Below are positions 1 through 8,917 of a stretch of 40,551 bases of DNA, in pieces (the first letter of the stretch is position 1; each line of letters opens with the position of its first letter). Origin of the DNA: Methanothrix sp. (GTDB lineage Archaea; Halobacteriota; Methanosarcinia; Methanotrichales; Methanotrichaceae); the NCBI GenBank assembly GCA_029907715.1, contig JARYLI010000015.1, positions 1 to 40,551 on the forward strand. The letters run 5' to 3'. The translations under genes and the position numbers were made by a program. The notes below the pieces were generated by a model. That model was not told the DNA's origin. It ran no database searches and was given only the letters and a program-made list of their open reading frames with translations.

Positions 1-75
1 TGATAGCAGTACTGAGGCGAGATAAGACTATTAAGTCCAATTCTACACATGTCGATCTTAACCGATGACGCATGG
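1..75. mobile_element. MITE2, right-end fragment at window start
   Basis: This stretch matches the right 75 bp of the complete MITE2 copy at 38860-39050 with only about two mismatches and ends in the same terminal repeat (CTTAACCGATGACGCATGG). The left part lies outside the window. The rest of the gap up to the first gene (76-280) shows no gene or repeat that I recognise. Confidence 0.8.
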
Positions 76-280
76 AGATGATCCAGCATCTTTCACACGC
101 CATGCGATTCGATCCAGTGCGCCTGGATCCGCCAAAAGATCTGATATGGAGTTAGAATGAGGAGACAGGAGCGAATCAGAATCCCCCGATAGCTCCCTGA
201 AGCATGCGGGTTACAGGCGGTTAACGTGATCCGGGCGCACAGGCAAACATTTTTCTCAGATCTACGCATCAGAGCAAGAG

Positions 281-2020
281 ATGCCGTTCAGAAATCCATA
301 TGCACTCCTCGGACTTCTCAGCATACTGCCGCTGATCGTGCTCTACCTCATAAAACCGAAGCCCCGCGACGTTCTCTTCCCGAGCATAAGGTTCCTCGAG
401 TCTGGAAAGGCCAAGAGGTCTGCAGCCCTGAGCAGAATGATAAAAGATCCGCTCTTCTGGCTGCAGCTCCTCATTCTTGTTCTTCTTTCGATCGCCGCTG
501 CCGGGCCGTACACCCTAGAGAGAGGTAGCCCGGGCTCGCATCTTGTTATTGTTCTGGATGTCTCTGCGAGCATGGAGAGCACGTTCCAGAACGCGCTTAG
601 CATCGCATCATCAGAACTCTCCGGATACGACAGGGTGAGCGTCGTTCTGGCGGAGAGCATACCTGTCATCGCGCTCAGAGAGGGGAGCGCTGACGAGGCG
701 CGGTCCATTCTGGATAAAATCGATGTGCTTGATCTTCCTGCTGACTTATCGAGCGCGATGAACCTGGCGCATACCCTGACCGGGCCAGAGGGCGGTGATA
801 TCCTCGTCATCTCAGACTTCATAAGCTGGATCGGAGACGATCCGGGTGCCACAAGGGATTCCCTCACGGCGACAGGCGCCAGCATAGTCTTCGCGGACAC
901 CGGCGGAGGGGGAGATAACATCGGGATCGTCGGAGGCTGGCTGACAGAGACCTATGAGGGGATCAACTACACATGCAGGATTCACAACTACGGATCTGCA
1001 AGGGATCTGACGATAAGAGTTCAATCCCAGGGCGGCAGCTCAGAGCACAGAGCTTTCATAGATGCGGATGCGGACTACTACATTTCACTCAGCCTCCCAT
1101 CCGGCATCAGCACGGTATCTCTCGATGTCAGGGACGCGATATCTGCTGACAACACGGCGTACATCTACGCCCCGCTGCGGGATGATACTAGGATCCTCTA
1201 TCTTGGAGAGAGCAGCCCCGCACTGGTGGCGCTCAGGGCGATTGGCAGCGTTGATACCAGGGGTGATCCAGAGGGCTACGATCTGGTGGTCATCAGAAAC
1301 AGCTCTACGGATGGAGGAATTAACAGATACGTGGACTCAGGGGGGAAGATAGTTTACATCCCACAGGAGAACTCCCCCAGCCCTGAGTATCTGCCGGTGA
1401 GGATCACAGGCTTGGTGAACAGAACAGGCATCCTGTGGGCGAGAAATCCAGTCTTCGGAGAGGGAATCCACTTTGAGGAGGTAGGGATAAGGTCGTACAT
1501 TGAGGCAGTGCCAAGGCGTGGATCGACGACCATGGTTGAGGTCAACAGCGTTCCTTTACTCGCATACTGGCAGCTAGGCAGAGGTACCGTAGTATACAAC
1601 GCGCTCGAGTTCGGCAGCGATTTTCATCTCAGGCCTGAGTACCCGGTCTTCTGGTATGAAATGGTCAGATGGCTGACAGGCGCCCCGTCGCTGGATGATG
1701 CCAACAGGAAGACCGGAGACGTGGTGCCGCTGGACAGACCTGCGACCATCACCACGCCAGGGGGCACGGTCACAGCACAGCTACTGCTGCTCGACAGGGT
1801 GGGCCTCTACACGTTTGATGGAAGGAGACTCGCTGCCAACCTCTACGATCCCGCTGAGTCTGATCTGAGGCGCGGCAGATCCTTCGCCCCCGGAAGCTTC
1901 AGCTCCACCGCCAGCACTGAGAAGCTTGTGGAGAGGGATCTCTCAGGCTGGATCACCCTGGCGGCTCTGATGCTGCTCATGGCCGAGCTCGGTATAATAA
2001 GGTGGAGGAGGGAGCTGTGA
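281..2020 (+). CDS. BatA-type membrane protein with von Willebrand factor A domain
   Basis: A 579-residue protein, probably anchored in the membrane with the VWA domain outside the cell. It begins with a BatA-like N-terminus: a hydrophobic helix at about residues 8-24, a basic stretch ending in the PSIRFLESGK segment, then a second helix at about 59-76. The VWA domain follows with an intact metal-ion adhesion site start (VLDVSASMES, about residue 91) and a later VISDF strand. A last helix lies near the C-terminus (about 557-572), followed by basic residues. It overlaps the next VWA gene by 19 bp, so the two are almost certainly co-transcribed and may act together. In bacteria such proteins occur with MoxR ATPase and DUF58 genes; neither is in the window, though they could lie upstream of the left edge. 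The exact role is unknown. Confidence 0.85.
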   Translation: MPFRNPYALLGLLSILPLIVLYLIKPKPRDVLFPSIRFLESGKAKRSAALSRMIKDPLFWLQLLILVLLSIAAAGPYTLERGSPGSHLVIVLDVSASMESTFQNALSIASSELSGYDRVSVVLAESIPVIALREGSADEARSILDKIDVLDLPADLSSAMNLAHTLTGPEGGDILVISDFISWIGDDPGATRDSLTATGASIVFADTGGGGDNIGIVGGWLTETYEGINYTCRIHNYGSARDLTIRVQSQGGSSEHRAFIDADADYYISLSLPSGISTVSLDVRDAISADNTAYIYAPLRDDTRILYLGESSPALVALRAIGSVDTRGDPEGYDLVVIRNSSTDGGINRYVDSGGKIVYIPQENSPSPEYLPVRITGLVNRTGILWARNPVFGEGIHFEEVGIRSYIEAVPRRGSTTMVEVNSVPLLAYWQLGRGTVVYNALEFGSDFHLRPEYPVFWYEMVRWLTGAPSLDDANRKTGDVVPLDRPATITTPGGTVTAQLLLLDRVGLYTFDGRRLAANLYDPAESDLRRGRSFAPGSFSSTASTEKLVERDLSGWITLAALMLLMAELGIIRWRREL

Positions 2021-4371
2021 CCGAGATATACCTCCAGAGACCAGAGATGCTCTGGCTTCTTCCAGCTGTCCTTGCAGCTGGGCTTCTGTACACGAAGCGC
2101 ACACCTCGGAAGCTTCTGGTCCTCACGAGATCCCTGGTGGTATGCCTGATCATAATAGCGCTTGCAAATCCGTATACAGTAACAACACACACAAAGGATG
2201 TGAGCAGGCCGAGGATAACGATACTCTCGGATCAGACAGCATCCATGGAGATCTTCGACTTGAAGGTCGCGGAGCGCCTGAGCGGCAGGATCCCGGACTC
2301 GCAGCTCAGGTACTTCTCGGGCGAGAGCACGCCGCTCGGAGACAGGATCATACAGTACATGCCACAGGCTGATTCAATCCTGCTTGTGAGTGATGGATAC
2401 AGCAACATCGGGCGCCCGCTCAGGGACGCCCTGCTCCTTGCCAGAAGCTCGAACGTTTCGGTCTTCGCCGTCGAGATGAGACCTGAAGCAAAAGAGGCAG
2501 GCGTCGAGATATCTGGGAGCAACATTGCAGTTCTGGATGGCGACTATCCGTTCAAGATAGTGATCAGAAAATCCGGAAGCATCAGCGGGGATGTTGTGGT
2601 ATATGCGGATGACCTGGAGATCTTCAGGAGTTCCCTCGAGAGCATAAACGAGTCGCTCAGGATATCGCACAGGTTCCGCAGCACAGGAACGCACATCCTG
2701 AGAGCTGAGATACATCCAGATGAGGACCACTTCGAGAGGAACAACAGATACACAAAAGCCGTGTATGTTGTGCCTAAGCCGCGGGTTCTGCTCCTTGGCA
2801 GACCATCTCCCTTGATGGATGTGCTCAGGGATCTCGTCGATCTGAACACTGCAGAGGATCTCCCACAATCTCTTAGCGATTACAAGGCAGTCGTCCTGGA
2901 TGACATCAAGTACGATCCTGATCTCGACCGGCTGAAGGACTACGTGGCAGGAGGCGGCGGCCTGATCGTTGTTGGTGGGGCTGATGCATATGAGCTGGGC
3001 GGGTATTACAGGACGGAGTTTGAAAAGGCTCTTCCTGTCGTATCATCCCCAAGCCTCTTCGAGGGCGGGAAGGTTCTGATCATGGTCATAGACATCTCTG
3101 GGAGCACCATGGCGCCAATGCGGATCGGTGAGAGCACGACGTATCTCGATTACGAGAAGTCCCTCGCGATAGAGCTCCTGAGATCTCCGGAGCTCAGGGA
3201 CGCAAGGGTCGGCGTTGTGGTCTTCGGCACCAGGCCCTATGTCGTATCACAGCCGGTGCCCGTCAGGAACAGGGGCGTCATAGAGGAGAGCATAAAGAGC
3301 CTGCAGACGCCTCTCGGAAAGGACGAGACCAACCTGGACGAGGGGCTAAGTCTCGCATGGAAGATAATCAACGAGAGCAGGGCCGAGGCGGATATTGTGG
3401 TCATATCGGATGGCAGAATAGAGCCAGATAAGGTGAAGGGGGATCAGGTTTTCCTGAACTCTGTTGATATCCTCAGGAAAATGAACGCAACGGTCACCCT
3501 GATACAGGTCCAGAGCTACGCAGGGTCTGCTGGCAGGTTTCAGGAGATGGCCTCGCTCACAGGCGCCACGTTCCGTCCTGCAGTGTATCCGAGCTCCCTG
3601 ACGGTCAGAACTCCCGAGATGGAGGGGGAGCGCGAGGTCGCAGAGAACGTCTCCGGATACACGCTCGTGATAACAGATGAGAATCACTACATAACAGGTG
3701 AGATCGAGATAAATGCGACGATAAGCGGTTTCAACGACGTAACCCCAAAGCCGGGCGCCCAGAGGCTCGTGGCGCTGACAGACGGAAAGCCGATAGTCAC
3801 AGCGATGCGCTACGGCCTTGGCCGGAGCGTCTCACTGGCCACAGACGATGGCAATGCCTGGGCGCAGGCGCTTTACGCTGAGGATAACTCCATGCTCATA
3901 TCGTCCATGGTGAACTGGGCTGTCGGCGATCCTAGGCCGGAGAAGGAGCGGGTTGAGGCTGGAGATGGATGGGCTGGAAGCCCTCTGGAGATATACGTCT
4001 CAAGCGAAAGCCCGCCCAAGATCGGGGAGGGCGCGAGGATTGAGAGCACAGCCCCCGGCAGGTACACCGCGACGATCGTCCCGGAGTCAGAGGGAGTCTA
4101 TTACGTTAACGACTACGGGATCGCCGTGAACTACCCGCTGGAGTACAGGGAGTTCGGATTCAATCCGGAAATGAAAGGGATGATAGAGGCAGCGGGTGGG
4201 AAGATCTTCACAGAGGACGAGGCGGGAAGGAGCATTGTGGAGGAGGCGAGAAGGGCAAGTGAGCGTCTCGTTCAGGAGAGAGCCAGCATCAGCTGGCAGC
4301 TGCTTCTGGCTGCGCTGGTCCTGTTCCTGCTGGAGGTCACGATCAGGCGCCTGAGGGAGATAAGGGGCTGA
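2002..4371 (+). CDS. Large VWA-domain membrane protein with glutamine-amidotransferase-like fold
   Basis: A 789-residue protein with two N-terminal hydrophobic helices (about residues 13-28 and 41-56) and one C-terminal helix (about 766-782). The middle holds a canonical VWA domain: the metal-site motif is VIDISGSTMAPM (about residue 355), followed by a TNLDEGL loop and a VISDGR strand. An earlier region (ILSDQTASME, about residue 73) looks like a degenerate VWA start. The stretch around VVLDDIKYDPDLDRLKDYV and GGGLIVVGG resembles the class I glutamine-amidotransferase-like domain often found in such proteins, without an obvious catalytic Cys. It overlaps the preceding gene by 19 bp. The pair suggests a surface or periplasm-facing complex, possibly for protein assembly or adhesion; this is inference. 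The GGTGGAGGAGGG run just ahead of the start is a good ribosome binding site. Confidence 0.85.
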   Translation: MEEGAVTEIYLQRPEMLWLLPAVLAAGLLYTKRTPRKLLVLTRSLVVCLIIIALANPYTVTTHTKDVSRPRITILSDQTASMEIFDLKVAERLSGRIPDSQLRYFSGESTPLGDRIIQYMPQADSILLVSDGYSNIGRPLRDALLLARSSNVSVFAVEMRPEAKEAGVEISGSNIAVLDGDYPFKIVIRKSGSISGDVVVYADDLEIFRSSLESINESLRISHRFRSTGTHILRAEIHPDEDHFERNNRYTKAVYVVPKPRVLLLGRPSPLMDVLRDLVDLNTAEDLPQSLSDYKAVVLDDIKYDPDLDRLKDYVAGGGGLIVVGGADAYELGGYYRTEFEKALPVVSSPSLFEGGKVLIMVIDISGSTMAPMRIGESTTYLDYEKSLAIELLRSPELRDARVGVVVFGTRPYVVSQPVPVRNRGVIEESIKSLQTPLGKDETNLDEGLSLAWKIINESRAEADIVVISDGRIEPDKVKGDQVFLNSVDILRKMNATVTLIQVQSYAGSAGRFQEMASLTGATFRPAVYPSSLTVRTPEMEGEREVAENVSGYTLVITDENHYITGEIEINATISGFNDVTPKPGAQRLVALTDGKPIVTAMRYGLGRSVSLATDDGNAWAQALYAEDNSMLISSMVNWAVGDPRPEKERVEAGDGWAGSPLEIYVSSESPPKIGEGARIESTAPGRYTATIVPESEGVYYVNDYGIAVNYPLEYREFGFNPEMKGMIEAAGGKIFTEDEAGRSIVEEARRASERLVQERASISWQLLLAALVLFLLEVTIRRLREIRG

Positions 4372-4501
4372 GCCGCTCCTGATGCCTGCTGCCCATTGAC
4401 AGCTTTGCACCTTCAGCAGACCTGCCGGCATGTGAGTGAGCTGAGCGGGCACTTGCTCAGAGCCGCATCGAATCCTGCAGGTCGTCAGGCGGAGAGACGC
4501 C

Positions 4502-4633
4502 TCAGCTCTTAGCCCTCTCAAGCTCGCGCCTCAGAATCTCTATGATCTCCAGCAGCTCATCCCTTCTTGCTGCGCAGATGTGGCGATCTGCGATCTCCTC
4601 AAGCCTACGTATCGCCTCCTCGATCCCCGACAT
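4502..4633 (-). CDS. Small charged helical protein (43 aa), unknown
   Basis: A short reading frame starting at the ATG at 4633, preceded by a GGGGGTGAT ribosome binding site. A longer in-frame version would start at 4786, but its extra N-terminal sequence is unstructured-looking and lacks such a site. The product starts MSGIEEAIRRLEEIAD and is almost entirely one or two amphipathic helices rich in Glu, Arg and Leu, with one Cys. It sits just downstream of the lysyl-tRNA synthetase gene on the same strand and could be co-transcribed with it. No family is recognised; the regular heptad-like pattern suggests dimerisation through a coiled coil. Confidence 0.5.
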   Translation of the reverse strand: MSGIEEAIRRLEEIADRHICAARRDELLEIIEILRRELERAKS

Positions 4634-4796
4634 TCGATCACCCCCAGCGGTCTGATAGTATGCCTTTCTCAATAGGTGTCTGTTGTGCCGCAGATGATTG
4701 GAAACCGTTCCATGGTCCTTCAGGTCATGCGATCTCCTGATCCGCGGATCGGTGTGGTTCACAGAGGCTGCTCCAATAGGAGACATGCACTCACAC

Positions 4797-6290
4797 TCAC
4801 GCGAGGGATGCCTCGATGAGCCTGCGCTTTACGAAATCCCTGTCGAGGCTTGCGAGGAACCAGCCGGCCTTCGGCCCCTGGCGCTCCCCGAGAAACGCAA
4901 GGTACACCGCCTGGAAGAACTTCTTTGGATCGAGGCCGAGCTCGTTTGCCACTGCATATATCTCGTCATGGATCTCCTGCGCGCTCTTTCCGTCTATCCT
5001 CTCAGCCAGCATGCCAAGACCCCTGCGCTCATCCTGAGTGATGTTTCTGACCGCCTGGGGGAGGGTATCCTTCACCTCGAACTTCACAAACGGCGGTGCG
5101 TACCGTTCCAGCCATATCCTCACATTCCGGGCGCGCGCGAGTATCTCATCCCTGCGCGATGTCTCGTAGCCGCTCCTCTCCAGAACTTTCAGCAGCAGAT
5201 CTTCATCATCGCGTGCGATCTGGACAGCAGTCACCATGTGTCTGAAAGGTATGGTGAACGGCTCGCTGTGTCTTATGGATGAGAGTTCAAGCGCTCTTGC
5301 ATCCCCTCTCCTCTGGTCGTACTCGTCCACGAGGGTTAGGAGCGGAAGTCCCGGATCAAACTCTATGTGCTTCTCAGGCTTTGTTCTGATTATGAGGTAA
5401 CGCAGGACCTCTGGCGGCACGACATCGAGCATCTCCTGAACAGTCACAACAAGCCCTGTGGAGCTGTGCATCGCGCCCCTTCCCTTTAGATGGATCCACT
5501 CGTAGACGATCGGATACGGGGCAGGATAGCTGTAAACATCCTCGCTGATCCGCTTTCCCGTATCGTAGGATCCGCCTGCTGTCGCATGATCCTTTCCGAA
5601 GGGCTCAACAGTCACCCTGAAGATGTGCCAGCGTGCAGGCCAGTCGACCCTCCAGACGAGCTTGCCACCTCCACGCATGCTCACACTCCCTGAGGACCCG
5701 CACTCGCAGACGTAATCTACCTTCTCTGAATCAAGATCGAATCCTGTCACTCTGGTGGTGTTCATGCGGCCGCAGTCCCTGCAGATCGGATCGAAGGGAC
5801 TCCAGGTCGGCTCCACATCCCTGCCTGAGATCTCCTTCAGTATCCTGGCGATATCATCCCTCCTCTCCAGCGCGGTCTTTATGGCATCCAGATAAACGCC
5901 CTCTTTGTAGAGCTGATCCGCCCTGTACACCTCCGGCTTTATATCCAGAATATCCATGGATCTGAGGAAGGGCTGCAGGAAGTGCTCTGAGTAGCTGCTG
6001 CAGCATCCCTCCGGGCACGGAATCTCAGATAAAGGCTTGCCCACGTGCTCCCTGAAGCTCTCGTCCAGAAATGGATAGAGCCTCCGCAGGCGATCATACG
6101 TATCAGCTATGTAAATCAGCCTAGCCTCCACGCCTCTGTCTACAAGAGCTCTGTATACAGCATCAGCCGTCATGACCTCGCGCAGGTTTCCTATATGCAC
6201 AGGCCCAGATGGAGTTATGCCTGTGGCCAATGTGTGCGGTCCACCGTCCTTGAGCCTCTCTGCGATCACATCTGCCCAGTGGATGATCAT
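4797..6290 (-). CDS. lysS: Lysyl-tRNA synthetase, class I
   Basis: A 497-residue cytoplasmic enzyme that charges tRNA-Lys with lysine. It belongs to the class I type found in most archaea rather than the class II type of most bacteria. The HIGH signature appears as HIGN in ITPSGPVHIGNLREVMTAD (about residues 25-43). The region around GRGAMHSSTG (about residues 272-281) corresponds to the KMSKS-type loop. A cysteine-rich insertion with a C-x2-C pair (CRDCGRMNT, then CECGS) is the usual zinc-binding element between them. Length is normal for the family. The upstream sequence contains a TATA-like TTAATATT about 30 bp from the ATG, suggesting a very short or absent leader. Confidence 0.95.
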   Translation of the reverse strand: MIIHWADVIAERLKDGGPHTLATGITPSGPVHIGNLREVMTADAVYRALVDRGVEARLIYIADTYDRLRRLYPFLDESFREHVGKPLSEIPCPEGCCSSYSEHFLQPFLRSMDILDIKPEVYRADQLYKEGVYLDAIKTALERRDDIARILKEISGRDVEPTWSPFDPICRDCGRMNTTRVTGFDLDSEKVDYVCECGSSGSVSMRGGGKLVWRVDWPARWHIFRVTVEPFGKDHATAGGSYDTGKRISEDVYSYPAPYPIVYEWIHLKGRGAMHSSTGLVVTVQEMLDVVPPEVLRYLIIRTKPEKHIEFDPGLPLLTLVDEYDQRRGDARALELSSIRHSEPFTIPFRHMVTAVQIARDDEDLLLKVLERSGYETSRRDEILARARNVRIWLERYAPPFVKFEVKDTLPQAVRNITQDERRGLGMLAERIDGKSAQEIHDEIYAVANELGLDPKKFFQAVYLAFLGERQGPKAGWFLASLDRDFVKRRLIEASLA

Positions 6291-6483
6291 AAGCCGAGAT
6301 CGATGCAGATCGGAATATTAAGCTTCCGGCCATGACAGAACACCGCTCAGAATGCACCTCGGTCGTGGGCCCGGATTATCTGATGGAATTTCAGAAATCG
6401 ACGTTCAATGGTGGTGCGCTTGAATTACTGAAGAGACTGTTTGGGATCAGCACCGACATAGAGATCCCCGTGTGTTCTGTGAG

Positions 6484-6674
6484 GTCACATGCTGTTGATC
6501 TCAATGATATTAGTACACAACCCATTCCCTCATGTGATCCTCTCCGCCATTGGCAGTCCAGCTATAAAGTTGATCTCAATGGCACTTGTACACAACTCAT
6601 TCAATGGAATAACAGATCACAAACCCTGAAGGATCAAATGCTTTTGATCTCAATGATGTGAGTACACAACACTC
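6484..6674. repeat. Three spaced degenerate repeats, CRISPR-like
   Basis: Three copies of a TTGATCTCAAT core followed by a tGTACACAAC-like tail, with cores starting at 6494, 6569 and 6643. The spacing is 75 and 74 nt, with unrelated sequence between. The first copy is preceded by GTCACATGCT, which also precedes the copies at 34576 and 37805. This is compatible with a decayed CRISPR array (repeat about 37 nt, spacer about 37 nt), but only three imperfect units exist and no cas gene is in the window. Confidence 0.45.
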
Positions 6675-6751
6675 TCCTCTGACTAAGCGACAATGTAACT
6701 CAACATTTGGTAACACAATGCTGATAGTGACATCTTAACATTGTTACTTGA

Positions 6752-6763
6752 AAAGATATATAT
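6752..6763 (+). promoter_or_regulatory. TATA-like promoter element
   Basis: AGATATATATCG lies in an AT-rich stretch about 70 bp ahead of the chosen start of the FmdE-like gene. It is a good match to an archaeal TATA box and would drive the FmdE-like gene and probably the ABC transporter genes behind it. Confidence 0.5.
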
Positions 6764-6830
6764 CGCAAATAAAGTTATTTCTGTAAATTTGATAATACTA
6801 GGTCAGATCAGTAAGGTGATTGTGTTGAAG

Positions 6831-7256
6831 ATGCGAATGATAGATCCAGATAACGTATCTCTTGATGATATGATCAAGCGCGGCAGCGAGTTTCATGGCC
6901 ATCTGGGTCCATTTCTCGTTCTCGGCATAAGGATGGGACTCGCTGCTCTCAGCGAGCTCAGCTCTCATGGTCACAAGGATATCAGCGCTGTTGTGCGGTC
7001 AGGGAGCAGACCGCCGGTATCGTGCCTTGCAGACGGAATCCAGATATCCACCGGCTGCACGCTTGGAAAGGGGAACATCTCCGTGCTTCAGGATGGCGTG
7101 CCAGAGGCGACATTCTACTCGAACGGGAGAACTGTAAGCTTCAGGGTCAGGGGGTCCATAGTTGAGAGGATCTCAGAGCTGTCGCATGATGAGCTTGAGG
7201 ATTTCTCCTGGAGTCTGTCCAGAATGCCGCTTGAGTCGATTATAGAGAGGCTCTGA
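6831..7256 (+). CDS. FmdE-domain protein
   Basis: A 141-residue protein of the FmdE family, small metal-binding proteins named after a gene beside molybdenum formylmethanofuran dehydrogenase. The family signature is FHGHLGPFLVLGIRMG (about residues 19-34). A second conserved block follows, CLADGIQISTGCTLGKGN (about residues 64-81), with two cysteines that in the family help bind metal. It lacks the C-terminal zinc ribbon found in longer members. The ATG at 6831 is about 10 nt behind a GGTGAT ribosome site; a GTG and a TTG slightly upstream are too close to it. The gene is followed after 14 bp by a metal ABC transporter, suggesting a role in metal handling or sensing rather than in methanofuran chemistry itself; that is inference. 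Confidence 0.85.
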   Translation: MRMIDPDNVSLDDMIKRGSEFHGHLGPFLVLGIRMGLAALSELSSHGHKDISAVVRSGSRPPVSCLADGIQISTGCTLGKGNISVLQDGVPEATFYSNGRTVSFRVRGSIVERISELSHDELEDFSWSLSRMPLESIIERL

Positions 7257-7270
7257 GGTGGTTTAGGTTT

Positions 7271-7996
7271 ATGCTGATCCGGCTCGAGAACGTGCACACA
7301 TTTTACGATGGCGAGAGGAACTCCACCCTGAAGGATATCACGCTCTCGATCGGCGCGGGAGAGATGTTATGCGTCATGGGCCCGAACGGCGCTGGCAAGA
7401 CCACGCTGCTCGAGACGATAAATGGAATGCTTCCAGCGACCGGCAGGGTCGAGGTCTTCGGAAGGGATGCCCGGAGGCACGGCCCTGAGATCAGAAAGGA
7501 GATAGGCTACATGCTCCAGGCCAAGACGTTCCCCGAGGACACACCGTATCTGGTGAGAGATGTCGTGCTGATGGGGAGGTTCGGAAAGATCGGCATGCTG
7601 CGGAGACCTGGAAGGGAGGACTGGGATGCAGCAAGGGACGCGGCGAGGTTCATGGAAGTCGATCATCTCTGGGACCGGCCGATAGGAAAGCTATCAGGGG
7701 GGCAGACGCAGAGGGTGCTTCTGGCCAGGCTGCTCGCGAAGAGGCCCAGGATACTTCTCCTGGATGAGCCCTACTCGAACCTGGACTGCAGAGCTGTGGA
7801 AGAGGTATCGAAGAAGATATGCATCCTGCATGAGAGGAATGAGCTGACAACGATCATGGTCATACACGATACAGCTCATGTGCCCGATATCTGCGACAGG
7901 ATACTCCTGCTGAAGGATGGGCGCCTCATCGGCGATGCACAACCAGATGAGATGCTCTCCTCCAGGACGTTCAGAGATGCATTTGCTGGGGCCTAG
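7271..7996 (+). CDS. ABC transporter ATP-binding protein, zinc/manganese (ZnuC) type
   Basis: A 241-residue cytoplasmic ATPase. It has Walker A (GPNGAGKTT, about residues 36-44), a Q-loop in YMLQAKTFPE, the ABC signature LSGGQTQRVLLARLL (about 137-151), Walker B with catalytic Glu (RILLLDEPYSNLD, about 157-169) and the switch histidine in VIHDTAHV (about 199-206). Its sequence and its permease partner 3 bp downstream place it in the family that imports zinc, manganese or iron. It follows the FmdE-like gene by 14 bp and is probably in one operon with it. No substrate-binding lipoprotein gene is adjacent, so the metal cannot be assigned. Confidence 0.9.
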   Translation: MLIRLENVHTFYDGERNSTLKDITLSIGAGEMLCVMGPNGAGKTTLLETINGMLPATGRVEVFGRDARRHGPEIRKEIGYMLQAKTFPEDTPYLVRDVVLMGRFGKIGMLRRPGREDWDAARDAARFMEVDHLWDRPIGKLSGGQTQRVLLARLLAKRPRILLLDEPYSNLDCRAVEEVSKKICILHERNELTTIMVIHDTAHVPDICDRILLLKDGRLIGDAQPDEMLSSRTFRDAFAGA

Positions 7997-7999
7997 GAC

Positions 8000-8815
8000 A
8001 TGATGCTGCCGCCGAGCATAGTGATGAACACGATCATCGGGGCATCCCTGGCTGCTGTCGTGTGCTCCATGATAGGTGTCTTCATTGTGAGAATGAACCT
8101 ATCATCGATGGGGTTCTGCATGTCGCATGCTGCCTTTGCAGGCGCCGCGCTCGGGCTTGCCATCTCCAGAGATCCATTTGCTCTGGCGCTGGGTATGGCA
8201 ACAGCTGTTGCCCTCATCCTCGGACCGGTTGCGGATAAGGCCAGGCTGCAGGCTGATGTCGTGCTCGGCACCATGTTCTCCCTCACAATGGCGCTGGCCC
8301 TGCTGTTTCTCAGCATCGTCCCCGGATCGGTGGTTAGCAGCACGGCTCTTTCAGTGCTCTGGGGGAGCGTTCTGGGAATAACAACCACCGATCTCATCAG
8401 GCTTCTTGTTCTCATGCTGACGCTCTTGGTGGTGATATTCCTCTTTTACAAGGAGTTCTTCGCGATAATGCTTGACAGAAAGCTTGCTGAGGAGGCGGGC
8501 ATCAACACAAAGCCATTCTACTATGCGATCCTCCTCCTTTGCGGCGTCACTGTATCAGTCTCGCTCAAGCTCATCGGCGGCCTGCTCATATTCGCTCTGA
8601 TGGTCAACCCTGTATCAGCTGCGTATCAGTTCTCTCACGACATGAGATGGATCATGCTGATATCTCCCATCATAGGGCTGGCATCAAGCATCTCCGGAAT
8701 AGCTGCATCCCTCTACCTCGACATCCCTGTGGGCAGCTCGATCGCGATAATGAGCGTGGCTATATTCCTGGTATCTGTGGCACTGTCCCCAAAGAGAAAG
8801 CGCGGGCAGAGGTGA
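8000..8815 (+). CDS. ABC-3 family metal transporter permease (ZnuB/MntB type)
   Basis: A 271-residue integral membrane protein with about eight hydrophobic segments, including LAAVVCSMIGVFIVRMN at the start, a GLAISRDPFALALGMA stretch and the last SIAIMSVAIFLVSVAL helix. The cytoplasmic loop FYKEFFAIMLDRKLAEEAG is the characteristic ATPase-contact region of ABC-3 permeases. It begins 3 bp after the ATPase stop codon (ATG at 8000; a second ATG at 8003 is equally possible). Together they form the channel and motor of a metal importer. Confidence 0.9.
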   Translation: MMLPPSIVMNTIIGASLAAVVCSMIGVFIVRMNLSSMGFCMSHAAFAGAALGLAISRDPFALALGMATAVALILGPVADKARLQADVVLGTMFSLTMALALLFLSIVPGSVVSSTALSVLWGSVLGITTTDLIRLLVLMLTLLVVIFLFYKEFFAIMLDRKLAEEAGINTKPFYYAILLLCGVTVSVSLKLIGGLLIFALMVNPVSAAYQFSHDMRWIMLISPIIGLASSISGIAASLYLDIPVGSSIAIMSVAIFLVSVALSPKRKRGQR

Positions 8816-8917
8816 TGATGTCTGCCCCTGTCCACTGATAACCTGCCCTGGCGCGTTCCTCTTGCAGATAAACGGCTGCTTCCAGCGACCAGATTGCACA
8901 CCCCTTTAAATAGAGGG

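Larger units (their letters stand above)
6291..6830. other. 540-bp intergenic stretch with CRISPR-like repeats and promoter
   Basis: No convincing gene. An open frame at 6332-6661 has no family resemblance and is built partly from repeat sequence. The stretch contains three copies of a degenerate repeat (6484-6674, listed separately) and, at its right end, an AT-rich promoter region for the FmdE-like gene. Confidence 0.6.

Noticed and set aside
6332-6661. A 109-codon open frame on the plus strand.
   Set aside because: It runs through the CRISPR-like repeats, has no ribosome site and resembles no family.
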